From Rhipicephalus microplus (taxonomy: Eukaryota; Arthropoda; Arachnida; Ixodida; Ixodidae): DNA of 64,000 bases. The position numbers were made by a program, and so were the translations under genes. The first letter of the stretch is position 1. Every line of letters begins with the position of its first letter. Positions 1 through 11,633 of the stretch are shown here, in pieces. The notes under the pieces were generated by a model. The model ran no database searches and had not been told where the DNA came from. It was given only the letters and a program-made list of their open reading frames with translations. The stretch covers positions 459,707,376-459,771,375 of the forward strand of contig NC_134710.1 of NCBI RefSeq assembly GCF_043290135.1, written 5' to 3'.

Positions 1-596
1 TTAGACCTCTCTATCGTATTTTAGTTTAGTGTTATAAGCGAAGTCATACACATACACAAGCACAAAAACAGTGCTGCCGAGCATGCACAAATGCGGCCCT
101 CAAAGGTGTAATGGTTGCGCGCGTATTTGCATGCGCCGTTGTGCAATGTTTGAGGCTCTCTCAATTTTGTGTTTGTAGGCGATCACAACCTTCTATTATG
201 GTAAAATTACCTTTCATCTTAGTGACTTGCCTTTTTACGTTGCCATCGTTATTATGTTTCATTGTTGGTTTGTTGGTTCCTCGACAACTTGGCGCAACCC
301 ACCTAGGGGGATAGGCCGTGACTCAGACGGTGCCTTGCTTTTTAAAATAATTCACTTCTTGAAGGAAAGGGTTGAATTCATTAGGTAATACAGGTAATAT
401 TTAAAATTGGTAAGATTTTAAAACAAAACAAAAAACTATGAAAACGTTGACTTAATAAACACAAAAAGAGAGAAAAAAAAACCGTCTACGCATAGAACAA
501 CTGAATCTATAGCTACGTTTAGCATTCTATTCTTTTAGGCTCTCGTAAGAATTTGTAACAGCGGTAAAAATGCCCCTGTGGCTAAAACCAAATGCG
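1..596. other. Unassigned DNA, no gene seen
   Basis: The only frame here is a 67-codon run with no recognisable motif. The segment is AT-rich towards its right end, with A-runs near 425-480. It ends at the target-site duplication of the first Ruka SINE. Confidence 0.5.
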
Positions 597-609
597 ATTG
601 CGCCAAATA

Positions 610-853
610 TGGCCCCGCCGTGGTGGTATAGTGGCTAAGGTACTCGGCTGCTGACCAGCAGTTCGCGGGTTCGAATCCCGGCTACGGCGGCTGCATTTCC
701 GATGGAGGCGGAAATGTTGTAGGCCCGTGTGCTCAGATTTGGGTGCACGTTAAGGAACCCCAGGTGGTCGAAATTTCCGGAGCCCTCCACTACAGCGTCG
801 CTCAAAATCATATGGTGGTTTTGGGACGTTAAAACTTACATATCAATCAATCA
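610..853 (+). mobile_element. Ruka SINE, full length
   Basis: A tRNA-derived short interspersed element, transcribed by Pol III and mobilised in trans by LINE proteins. The head reads like a tRNA: an A-box-like block (tagtggctaagg) and a B box (GGTTCGAATCC). A constant body follows, ending in TTAAAACTTACATATCAATC-type sequence. The 13-bp duplication ATTGCGCCAAATA flanks it at 597-609 and 854-866, so the insertion ends are secure. The family name rests on memory of the described tick SINE Ruka. Confidence 0.85.
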
Positions 854-866
854 ATTGCGCCAAATA

Positions 867-1774
867 AAAGAATCACCGGAAGTGACAAGTTTAAGTTAAA
901 CTTCCTAGAGGTTCTTGTAGTAGTCTTTTTCTTTAACTTTTGAATCTTCGGCATGACAAAAAGAAGTGCTTGTCTGCATATAAACACACGAGCATCGTCG
1001 TTCTCTTTCGCAACCAAACTGTTGCGCTGCTAGACACGTGGTTGACGGTCCAGTTCACCGGTATGGAGCTAGGGAAGAGTTAGAAGTATTACGCGATGCA
1101 ATATAAAAATAAGAAAGAAAGGACGAGAGAAGCAAAAGCAATACTTCAAGCACGCCAACGCTAGGATTAGGTTGCTATCATTTTTTTATAGCGCAATATT
1201 TCCCGAGCTTTCGAAATTACCTCCGTGTTTTTTCATTGTTTTTATTTTTTCCTTAAGTGGCAGCTGTATATGTACGACGAAGTTACACAAATCAATTGCC
1301 GAGTAAAAACATCCTCTGTGGCTGTTCGTTGTTCTGCATTGCAGTAAAGAACTCCAGTGGAGTTTTAAAAAACACGCTATGCAGTATACCCTTGTCTGTG
1401 TTTTATACCGCATTGTTCACACATTTCGCGCAGCGATACTTATCTGCATCGTCGAGGGCGCTAAAAAACTCCCATGGGGAAGAGGGGGGAGCGAGTCTGA
1501 TGTGCCACCTCCTGGCACGAAGGCCAATTTTTTAATTGATTCGGTGCACACTATATTAACTAGAATCGCGTTCAGTGGTCGCTATCTCTTGCATAGCTGT
1601 GGTGTCTTTAGTTCGAACAGCTTAGTTTAGATTGATGCAAGTTTCAGGAGAAAGAATCAGTTGGTAGTCGGCTGGTCTACATGCTCGTGGAATGAGTTGT
1701 GGACGGAGAAAGTTGCGGTTGGTTCAACGTTTTTATTTTGCACTATTAATAGGGGTGAAGCTCCTTACGCCGTG
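867..1774. other. Unassigned DNA, no gene seen
   Basis: Several overlapping 60-90 codon frames occur on both strands with no domain, signal peptide or conserved motif. I see no splice-supported coding segment. Confidence 0.45.
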
Positions 1775-2125
1775 GGTCGTACGGTGGTGAGCACTGTTAG
1801 AACGAACACGGCTTTGCGTGGCTGCGCTCTGCGGCGCGCCAGTGCAGTTGGCGCGGACGCGCATGGAATCTAAGTGGCGCGCAGGCGCACACGAGCGTGC
1901 CGCTCTTGCTGTACTACAGACAAGCGAGTTCGGCGCTTGGCTACTACGTTACTACGTAATGGCATTCTCAAGAGATGTAGCCGATGTCGTAAAGCAGCTC
2001 CCGCGTGTCCGTGTGCGCATGAGTTGCTACGCTTCGATGCGTGCCCGCACCAGCACACTGGCGCTGCGCTAAGCACAGCCACGCGCTCACGTGTTCACTA
2101 TAACAGTGCTCACCGCTGTACGTCC
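1775..2125. repeat. Foldback / MITE-like element with ~95-bp inverted arms
   Basis: The left arm (about 1775-1868) and the reverse complement of the right arm (about 2030-2125) align over about 95 bp at roughly three quarters identity. Both contain CGGTGAGCACTGTTA-like and GCGTGGCTG blocks. The ~160-bp centre is GC-rich and holds no recognisable protein. The target-site duplication is not clear, so this may be a foldback element or a decayed MITE. Confidence 0.5.
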
Positions 2126-3764
2126 TGTGTCGTCGTAATCGTCCTAGTTAGCTAGTTGCATTGCATTGCATGTCAACAAAAACCGCGTCACAGGATATCC
2201 ATAGAGTGAATGATGATGAAGGGGGCGAAGCGTTCGTCAGTCCATCCGCCGTCCGTTCATCTGTCCATGCGCCCATTTCGGGCGGTCTGGTCTCGTACTT
2301 TCTCTGAACGATGTTGAGGTTCCAGACATCTGTGGACGAGGCACTGACGTTTGCCCATTCCTCGTTGGTCTTACGCACTCGTATTATCGTGACGACGGGC
2401 TGCGGAGAGATTCGTCCCACTCGTCATCAGTCACCTCGTGGATATGCTGGGATGTTTTTAAGTGCGAAGGCAATTTTTTATCGGGCTATGCCAGGCGTAC
2501 GTCGGCTTCCTTCCACCGCCCTCTCCCATAGCAACAGCTGCGGGCACGCGCGTCCCTAGCAACCGGGGCCCCCGACATGTCACGCTTCGGCGTCGGTAGC
2601 TGTCAGCAACAGCTGCAGGCACGCGTACTTATGCTTGTCCCTAGCAACCGGAGCCCCCACCTCCTTGACTTGAACGTGACTTGCCGCCGCCTCAATGCAG
2701 TGCGTTTGAAACGCGTTTGTAGCGTTTGCGATGCCGGCATTTGTGTAGCGTTTTTGTTGATAAGACGCTGGCACTATGGCCGTCAAGTACAGTGACAACA
2801 CGAACAGGTGCTGATGATTGTGTACATAAATGGTTACGGTACAAGTCCTCATCTCGTCATTAATTTACGCCATAAATTTATTACGCCGTGTACTGTCGGC
2901 GCAAGAAATGCATTCGCATTTTCACACGATTCCTCTCGGCGACGAGGGGTCATTTTTTTTATTCACTCGAGTGACCGCTCGCCGGCGCACCAACATGTCC
3001 TCGGAACCATATATACGTGATATAATTTAGATAAGTTGGAAAACAAAGTAATGCCGTACAGGTTCCATCACGAAACCCTGCAATACCCGTTAAAATCGGT
3101 AATAATATGAATGTAGTCAGCCACCTCATCTGGTTTTGCCGAACTGTACAGCAATATTTGTGCGAAATCGGCAACGGGAAACAAAAGTCACAAAGTTGTG
3201 AAATTAAGCGATCTACTAAGGTTAAAGGGTTGAGTTGGTATTGTTGCTGCAGTATTCTGCTACACAGCAGCGCAAGAAACACACACGCAACAGACGGTAG
3301 ACAAATGTCGACGAGCAATCTTCTACACTTTCGGTTGTTTCTTGTTGAAAGTTTAGTGCTCGCCGTCGTCGTTTGTGCCCGGCCAATGTGTGTGTTCTTT
3401 CGTGCGTTTCTTACGCTGTAGTGCATCAAGATTTTTTTAGAGAGAGAACCGAGACAACAGCCAGAAATTGGCATAAAGCAAAGATTAACAGAATGCAATG
3501 ACTGTTTGTAAAAATAGTTATGAATTCAGATTTCTCTGTTTAAAAAACAAAGGGAAAATATCGCCGAAAGGGGAGAGCGATTACGCGTGCTGTGAATAGC
3601 GATTTTACAGCTATATCAATCGAGTCCTCGGACCAATTCATTGGGTATTTTTTAATGCAAAGAATTTCTTTACAAACTTCAGCGACCTTGAGCGTATCTA
3701 TCTATTTATCTATCTAGCCACCTACGACATTTAGCTCTCCTGGCCGTTTCGATCGTGTTATTCA
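2126..3764. other. Unassigned DNA with a short GC-rich tandem duplication
   Basis: No supported gene. At 2530-2566 and 2604-2651 the blocks AGCAACAGCTGC ... CCCTAGCAACCGG occur twice in tandem, about 75-85 bp apart. A related block (CAGCTGTGGGCACGCGCGC) appears near 21055, so this is part of a dispersed repeat. A 179-codon minus-strand frame (2959-3498) has no motif I recognise. Confidence 0.45.
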
Positions 3765-5590
3765 TACCAAAATTGGTATCACATAACATCACTATATGAC
3801 GAGCATAAGTGACTAGACATAACATGACAATCATGATATGTATGCTATGAATGTCATGATTTACATTTCATGGTCTTGATGCTCTTGCATTGGTTTCGTT
3901 CACATGACATATTCGAAAACTGGCATGGTATGACATGACCGCATGGCGAACACAAGTGACGGACCCTAACGTGGAAATCAAGACAAGCATGACATGTAGG
4001 TCATGACTACATGCCACACTAATGGTGCGCTGGCACTCGTTTCGCCAGCTTCACATATACGAAGGTAATTATTACGGTATGTGAATGGATTACAAAAGTA
4101 TATGACTGGTGCAAACATGATAATCGTGAGATGCGTGTTGATTGATTGACATGTGGGGTTTAACGTCCCACAGCCATCACATGATTATGAGAGATGCCGT
4201 AATGAAGGGCTCCGGAAATTTCGATCATCTGGGGTTCTTTATATTGCACCCAAGCTTGAGCACACGGGCCTACAGAATTTTCGCCTCCATCAAAAATACA
4301 GTCGCCACAGCCAGGATTCGATCCCACGACCTGCGAGTCAGCAGCTGTGTGCCGTAGCCACTAGACCACCGCGGCATGGCCATGATACGCGTGTTATGTA
4401 ACAACATCGCTACATGCCACGCTCATAATGTGCTCGCGGCCGGTTCGCTAGCTTTACATAAACCAAATCTGGTATTCTGTGGTGCGAGCGGACAACGAAG
4501 GTAAATCAGACGTCCAAACATGATAATAATGAGATCCATGTCATGTAAAACATGACTACATGATAGGCTCATGGTGCGCTCACGCTTGTTTCGCTAGCTT
4601 CACACGCATATACCAAATTTGGTGCTACGTGACGTCAATGAATCACGAAGGTATATGACTGGTGCAAACATGGCAATCATAAAATGCATGTCATGTCTGA
4701 ACATGTCAACATATCACACTTATGATTCGGATGCGGCCGTTTCACTAGCTTCACCAATACCATATTTGGTATTACGTTACCTCGATGGATGTCTAAGGTA
4801 AATGACGTCCAAACATAATAATCATCACATGCGTGTCAAGTAAAACATAACTACATTCTACGCTCACATTGCGCTCGCGGTCGTTTCACTAGCTTCTCTC
4901 ATACCGTATTTGGTATCACGTGACGTGAATCGACGACGAAGGTAAATTACACGTCTAAACATAATTATGATATACGTGTCATGTAAAACACGACTACATG
5001 CTACGCTCATAGCATGCTCGAGGCCGCTTCGCTAGCTCCACATATGCCAAATTTAGTATCATGTGACGGGAGTAGACGACAAATGTAAATGACACGTCCA
5101 ATTATGATAATCATGGCATGCGTCTCATGTAAAACATTACTACATGCCATACGCTCATAGCGCGCTTGCGGCCATTTCGCTAGCTCATCATATACCGATT
5201 TACTATCACGTGACGTGAATAGATAAAAAAAGTAAATGATACGTCCAAACGTGATAATCATGGCATGCGTCTGATGTAAAACATTATTACTACATGCCAT
5301 ACGCTCATAGCAAGCTCGCGGCCCTTTCGCTAGCTCTCCATGTACCAATTTACTATCACGTGACGTGAATAGACGAAAAGGGTAAACGACACGTCCCAAC
5401 ATGATAATCATAATTTGCTTGTCATGTAAAACATGACTACATGCCATACGCTTATAGCAAGCTCGCGGCCGTTTCGCTAGCTCCTCATATATCAAATTTA
5501 GTATCATGTGACTTGAATAGACGACGAAGGTAAATGACACGGCCAAACACGATAATGATAACATGGAAGTCTTGTACGGCATGATTTACG
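3765..5590. repeat. Tandem satellite, unit about 143-151 bp
   Basis: The landmark CGCTAGCT or CACTAGCT recurs at 4446, 4592, 4743, 4887, 5030, 5179, 5329 and 5475, a spacing of 143-151 bp. Each unit also carries TCACGTGACGTGAAT-like, CATGTAAAACATGACTACATG-like and TGATAATCATGGCATG-like blocks. The left end (3765-4020) is more diverged. A Ruka copy interrupts it at 4139-4381. The unit is close to 49 codons, so one minus-strand frame stays open across four units; I regard that as a by-product. Confidence 0.85.
4139..4381 (-). mobile_element. Ruka SINE inserted in the satellite
   Basis: A full-length copy on the minus strand, body first and tRNA-like head at the right (CCACCGCGGC). GCGTGTT at 4133-4139 and 4389-4395 is the remaining target-site duplication. 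Removing it restores a satellite unit of normal length, so it landed after the array formed. Confidence 0.82.
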
Positions 5591-5699
5591 TCCTCCTCGT
5601 AACGTTGTGCTGATTTTAGAGTCCCGTATCAACCTTTCTCATTCGTGCTTTGCATATCGTCGATTCCTACTGTGCGTGGGATCTGCCAACTTTTTGCTA

Positions 5700-6330
5700 A
5701 ACCACGTGCGGTGGGGCCGTAGGTCTGAAGCCGCAACGCCCGGCCGCGAAGAAGAAGCCGCGGGCCAGCGGATGCGCGCATCACGACAATCTCGCGGCGC
5801 CGACAACAATGTGAACAGCGCGCCGCTGGTTGCCGCGCGATCGCGCCGACGGATGGGACAACGTTGCGGCACACTTCCCGCTTGTGCGCGCGTACCTTTC
5901 CGGGCTGTCGTCAGCGTTACGAGGGTTAGCAAGGCCGATCGCGTTCGCGAATGGCGACGTCAACACCGACGAGGCGCCAGCCAGAGAAGTTAAATGCAAG
6001 CGTTAGCAGTGGAAAATCAACGACACCAACAAGGTGCGAGTCAAGAACACCGATCGCGTTCGAGAATACAGACGGCACGCGGGTAAAACCGACGAGACGA
6101 GAGCCAAGGAAGGCGAGCGCAAGCGTCTTCGACGCGTCGCGCCTCCCGTGTCTCTGTGCTTCAAAGAAATGTTTACTCGAATAAACGCTACACTGAATTT
6201 CCCTTCAAAGCGTGCTTCCTGCAACCACGTCGACGCCCGTTTCAACCGGGTCAACGGCCTGCGCACAACTGCTGGTTTGCATCCCATCAAGGTTCTCTTA
6301 GGAGAGATGGTCCATCAATTTTTCTAGGGT
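5700..6330 (+). repeat. Dispersed repeat encoding charged Lys/Arg/Glu-rich units (copy 1)
   Basis: A GC-rich repeat whose opposite-strand relative lies at 37945-38510. Both copies keep similar protein readings: DRVREYRR, TDETRAK or ADETQAK, KRLRR or KRLQR, PPVSL, and a terminal GEMVH. Two units starting GATCGCGTTCG lie 115 nt apart (5937 and 6052). The frame is not continuous here: an upstream frame ends at 5993 and a downstream one runs 6034-6327. Function unknown; it may be a decayed transposon ORF. Confidence 0.5.
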
Positions 6331-6344
6331 CTTTACGCAGCGTG

Positions 6345-7645
6345 AAAATGGGAGCCGTCTGGCAGTGATAACAAGAAACGGGGTAGGTGGCAGCACCTTG
6401 TCGTTTTAGCGAAGCGTAGGAAACACCCGCTTTTTTGTTCTTAGCATCACATTGTGAGCCCAGCCTAATAGTCCTGTCATACGACACATGTATTGTCATT
6501 CGCTGTGAATTACATTAGTTGTTAATTTCATTTTTGTTGCTGCTACAAGGGCGTAGCGAATGACATTCGCCCGTTGAGTACGTTCACTAAACTCATGGAA
6601 GCGTGATATCTGTGCTCTGATCAACAGCCGTTTGACAAAAGATTACAAAATTGAGACCTTAATGCACGAGTGAACGATGCTGAGATGTTTATGAAAAGTT
6701 GCTGTTTACTTTTCTGTGAATCTTCAACGTGCAAAGCGATAGTTTAGGCAACATGTGCCACTATATTTTCTTTATAGCTTGGACTTGACGCTATAGTGCG
6801 CTTCCTGTCACCCACACGTTCACTGTTGTTTTGGTGCAGCAGTCGCCACTTAGACTCGCAGGTAGCAGAGTATGCACGCACGTGTTAGACACCAGTTTTA
6901 GGACAGTGTTTTTAAACTGTTTTTTTTTCTTTTTTGAGAAGCACCACGGTTTTCTGTTAACCGCTGACGAAGTCGAAGGCGAAAGAGCAGCCAACGCACA
7001 TAAATTGTAGTCCAGACAGAGCACCGAATTCTTTGTGGCCTATGATCTTTTTTTTTTTTTGAATAGCAAGCTTGAGGCGCTTCAGTCGATTTTGATGCTT
7101 CATTTGCAGCAGCTGGAGGCTAGTTAACGTTCGTTTACACTGATCATCAGCCATCGCGGCCACAAAGCCATGAACGCTGTCACAGTACCAAGTATACTGC
7201 AGACTACATGTTCTGAGTAGCTTTAAGCTAGTCTTGCTTTGGATATGTACGAAGGTTATTTTTCTACTGATGGTAGTATACTTTGATCCAGCCGGTCAAA
7301 GTCATGTAAGTTAGAAGCATTATTTGTAACTTTTTGTGAACATAGTCGTCTGCCGATAAACGTTGACATCAATTGTGAATGTCATTTCACATAGCAGTGT
7401 AGACCCAGAATGCAGTATTGCAATGACATTCGTTTTGATTGTCATTCACTGCGAATGACGTTATCCGTGCCATATGACAGGAGCATAAAAACACTATGGT
7501 GTTTAGAATAACGTATCTGTGCATTTTATAATAAAGAAACACACTATTTAAAATTTGCGTATTATTGTTGCGCTTCAGATATGCGCAATATTTACTTTTT
7601 AATCCACAATGTCCAAAGTATGGACGCAGTCATCATATGAAGATG
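6345..7645 (+). repeat. Dispersed repeat, occupied copy (6345-6470 and 7484-7645)
   Basis: The two outer parts match 26915-27190 in order: GTGATAA, CTTGTCGTTTTAGC and a Pro-coding-like block on the left; TTTAGAATAACGTATC and GCGCTTCAGATATGCGCAATA on the right. The paralogue at 27 kb lacks the central 1 kb, so it acts as an empty site for the element at 6471-7483. No coding function recognised. Confidence 0.55.
6471..7483. mobile_element. TIR DNA transposon, non-autonomous, about 1.0 kb
   Basis: The ends are inverted repeats: left GTCCTGTCATACGACAC, right (reverse complement) GCTCCTGTCATATGGCAC, followed on both sides by GTCATTCGCNGTGAAT. The element interrupts a repeat that is continuous at 26915-27190. 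Comparison with that empty site gives a short TA or ATA target duplication, compatible with Tc1/mariner-type elements. Subterminal TGACATTCG motifs recur near 6493, 6560, 7420 and 7445. A minus-strand frame (6957-7163) crosses an A-run and has no recognisable transposase motif. Confidence 0.6.
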
Positions 7646-8259
7646 GCTAAGCGTTGAGCAAGGGCTTAAACTTTAGCTAGGTGGATGAATCGTGCGATAA
7701 ACAGAAACACCAGACAGAGAGACACATTTTTTTGCGTTCAGGTATTTCAGAAAATAATATTGTCTTTAAAATAGCGGGTCTCAAATCTTTAAGAGTAAGC
7801 GACTCACGCGTATTACATTGCAAATGAAAAAGCACGGATGCAGCACTCTGCGCTAGGCTCGGCGTGCTCGAACTCGTGGTGGTCTCTGGGCCCTTATGAG
7901 CCGCGTTGGAGTGGCGCCGCGTTGCGGGTGACGCCATGACACGGACTCTTCGATGCGAGCCGCGGCGCGTCTACATGATGATGCGCTCGCTTCGTGCGCT
8001 GTTCCAATGTTTTCGTTCCCTTTTTGCTTGTCACAAGCTGAGGATGAATGGAGAAAGTAGATTTTGTAATGTTTCAGGTAAAACGATAAAAAGTTTACTT
8101 TTGCTCCTGCAAAATCACGCGCTGTGTCGTATATCAATGGTAAATGAGTCAAAATGTTTGTGTCACGCTAATAACCCAGACGATGGATTTCATTTACGGC
8201 GTCGACAGCCGCATTTCGACGGGTGTGAAAATCAAGAACACGCTTCTGTTTGGATACAA
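7646..8259. other. Unassigned DNA, no gene seen
   Basis: Frames of 60-120 codons on both strands, none with a known motif. The right end is the duplication of the truncated Ruka copy. Confidence 0.4.
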
Positions 8260-8274
8260 CAAACTAATTGACGG

Positions 8275-8326
8275 GCGTCTCTCATAATCATATGTGGTTT
8301 TGGGACGTTAAACCCCACATATCAAT
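8275..8326 (+). mobile_element. 5'-truncated Ruka SINE (52 bp)
   Basis: Only the 3' terminal 52 bp of Ruka are present, starting at GCGTCTCTCATAATCAT. An exact 15-bp duplication (CAAACTAATTGACGG) flanks it at 8260-8274 and 8327-8341. This is a true 5'-truncated retrotransposition product and not a deletion remnant. Confidence 0.9.
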
Positions 8327-8341
8327 CAAACTAATTGACGG

Positions 8342-8889
8342 ATGTGATTTACAGAAGGAATTAAGACACCATATTTGAAATTATAAGTTTGAGATGTGCA
8401 TTGGTGATTACATTCGGGGATATCAGGGCTTCTTCTCCCCTGGAATAAATTGTACCGGAAGAATCCACGCATATACTGATAGCGCTTTCAAAAGTGTATC
8501 AAGCCTCGCGCTCGCGTTCGGCATCAAGTAACGCAACACATACCGAAAGGTGCTCGCCCTAGAATACCACCGCCACTGTTGTGTGTTTTTCTCAAGTATT
8601 TGCTCACTGAACATGTAGTTTAGTTTTATATTTCTCTCGCAAGAACTTGATGCGTTAATTGACCGAAATTATTGAAGTTAAGCGCGCTTGGTGTTATGTG
8701 TGGAAATCCCCATTGCGGTCACAATCTGTCGTAGCAACGGTGTGGTCGCGCTCCGAACTGATAGTTTAGATAGCCACCTCATATGTTAAATTTCTTTGCA
8801 TTTGACTACCTGTCGGTGCACATAACGTTCGACAACAGTTGTCGCCTCATCGAGGCGAAGGTTGTTTAGACATGGGTCCAGGAGCCTAT
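8342..8889. other. Unassigned DNA, no gene seen
   Basis: No frame or repeat that I recognise in this interval. Confidence 0.4.
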
Positions 8890-9025
8890 GAGTTGAATTG
8901 TTTTTCAGGATTTGGAGGGGGGCCACCTATTTCAAATGGTCATTTATCTTTTTGGATGGGAAAAAACATTTTGCGTGGTAGGGGACAGGCCCGGTGAACA
9001 ACCCTTGGTTACGCCAATGCTTGGG
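8890..9025 (+). repeat. G-rich dispersed repeat relic
   Basis: Contains GGAGGGGGGCCACCT, AAATGGTCATTT, AAAAAACATTTTG and ends at GGTTACGCCA. The same blocks in the same order occur in the insertion at 55670-55850. A similar G-run tract is at 18528-18625. Superfamily not settled. Confidence 0.4.
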
Positions 9026-10025
9026 CCTTGTCCGTGAGTGCGCCATACAGAGAGTTCATTTCGAGTTTCTGGCGTTTGTGTTGAAATTGTTGCTATTAGC
9101 GGTGCTCCCGAGTGAAGCTCTCATTAGCGTCCTGACGCGGTGGTAGAACACTCCAAGATTTCACGCAGATCATGGACTACATAATTCCTGGCGATTGTTG
9201 AGAACAAACCAGTACATACGAGTCCCAGTGAACGGAAATATCTCATTATTTTTGAAATCATTGTGCGTGCGGCAGTAATATTTTGTTTGTTTCACGAATA
9301 TGTTACGTGAGTGCTTATGACAGTCATATTCGCGTAATGTCTCCTGCTGGAGAAAGCGCAGTTCTGTCAATTAATTTAGATCGTTCGCAGATGCAGGCGC
9401 AACTTGAACGGAAAAGTGCAAATGTATTTAGTGAATTGAAGACGTCCCAATTTCATTTCTCATACTTCGACACAGATGTGTTCTAATCCCGGAGTCTATG
9501 CCTAGTTGTAATAAAATTAGTACCACTTAGCTTATTTTGTTAGCACCAGTTCTGAGGTGTACGCGTTAAAAACAACGATCTCCTTCTCCTGCGTCACCAT
9601 GTTCATAATAAATCTTCCGTTCGGACGGTAGTCTGCCTATTCTAAGCTAAATTACGGAAACATCTTGCAGCTTTTAAAACTCTCACTACTTGTGAAACCT
9701 TGCACCTTGTATGCTGAGAACTTTGCGTCACGAACTTGAATAATAATCACCACCTTACCGCTAAGAAGCGTGTACACGGCGGGCGCTGAAAAAGCGCAGG
9801 CGAATCCGTGCCGCGACGTCACATCACCGTGACCGCAGCGACGCCAGTGTTCGTTTTCGGGGTTAATAGAAGGGGTCCCATACTTAATTCAGCTAGCGGG
9901 CCACAGTCGGAAAAATCCCGTCCTGCAAGGGTCGGGACAGTGAAGCAGATGAGGAGGGGGAAGGTTAACTTTATGTGACATAACACTACCATAATAAATT
10001 ACGTATTTCTTATAGCTTATATATG
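9026..10025. other. Unassigned DNA, no gene seen
   Basis: Two opposing 66-67 codon frames overlap at 9170-9486; neither has a motif. Nothing else supported. Confidence 0.4.
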
Positions 10026-10040
10026 GATGAATCCTGATTG

Positions 10041-10288
10041 CCCCGCCGCGGTGGTCTAGTGGCTAAGGTACTCGACTGCTGACCCGCAGGTCGCGGGATG
10101 GAATCCTGGCTGCTGCGGCTGCATTATCAATTGAGGCGAAAATGCTGTCGGCCCGTGTGCTCAGATTTGATTGAGTGCACGTTAAAGAGCCCCAGGGAGT
10201 CGAAATTTCCGGAGCCCTTCATTATGGCGTCTCTCATAATCATATAGATGTTTCGGGACGTTAAACCCCCCATTTCAATCAATCATCA
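10041..10288 (+). mobile_element. Ruka SINE
   Basis: Full-length copy, moderately diverged; the head keeps GGTGGTCTAGTGGCTAAGG. GATGAATCCTGA at 10026-10037 and GATGAATACTGA at 10289-10300 form a 12-bp duplication with one mismatch. The B box is mutated (GGATGGAATCC), so it is unlikely to be transcribed by Pol III. Confidence 0.82.
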
Positions 10289-10408
10289 GATGAATACTGA
10301 AAGGAATTTTATTTGGAATACTGATTCTAACAACCTAGCGGGGTCCCGAGAGTTAAATAATGGACACGGTTTGTGAAATCCATATTTATAATAAAATATT
10401 ATTCTCGG

Positions 10409-10555
10409 GAATTTAAGTAATTACGAGGGACACCGTAGTGGAGAGCTCCGAAAATTTTGACCACGTGAGCATATCTATATAAGAACACGTGCCCGAAGCA
10501 TCTTCGCCTCCATCGAAGGCGCGCCCGCGCGGCTGGAACTCAACCCCACGGCCTT
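10409..10555 (-). mobile_element. Diverged Ruka-type SINE
   Basis: Minus-strand remnant with GACACCGTAGTGGAGAGCTCC, ATTTTGACCAC and CTTCGCCTCCATCG blocks. The head is eroded and it runs straight into the (TA)n tract. Confidence 0.6.
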
Positions 10556-10561
10556 AATTAT

Positions 10562-11367
<806 letters not shown>

Positions 11368-11382
11368 AATACATCCATGACG

Positions 11383-11618
11383 CCCCGCCGCGGTGGCCTA
11401 GTGGCTAAGGTACTCGGCTGCTGGCCCGCAGGTCGCGGGTTCGATTCCCGGCTGCGGCGGCTGCATTTCCGGTGGAGGCGGAAATGTTGTAGGCCCGTGT
11501 ACTCAGATTTGGGTGCACGTTAAAGAACCCCAGGTGGTCAAAATTTCCGGAGCCCTCCACTACGGCGTCTCTCATAATCAAATGGTGGTTTTGGGACGTT
11601 AAACCCCACAAATCAATC
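11383..11618 (+). mobile_element. Ruka SINE, near-consensus
   Basis: A well-preserved copy with a perfect B box (GGTTCGATTCC) and A-box-like TAGTGGCTAAGG. An exact 15-bp duplication AATACATCCATGACG flanks it at 11368-11382 and 11619-11633. Its low divergence suggests a recent insertion. Confidence 0.92.
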
Positions 11619-11633
11619 AATACATCCATGACG

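Noticed and set aside
610..700. tRNA gene calls at the heads of Ruka copies
   Set aside because: A and B boxes are present, but cloverleaf pairing is poor and the constant ~160-bp body plus duplications show SINE insertions. The same holds for the head at 63835-63900.
2959..3498. 179-codon minus-strand frame as a gene
   Set aside because: No recognisable domain; the hydrophobic stretches are irregular, and a 104-codon frame lies opposite it.
5007..5582. 191-codon minus-strand open frame
   Set aside because: It is the translation of the ~147-bp satellite; periodic protein blocks follow the DNA unit and there is no start context or domain.
6957..7163. Minus-strand frame inside the TIR element as transposase
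   Set aside because: It crosses an A-run and has no DDE, helix-turn-helix or zinc-finger pattern; the Lys run comes from the A-tract.
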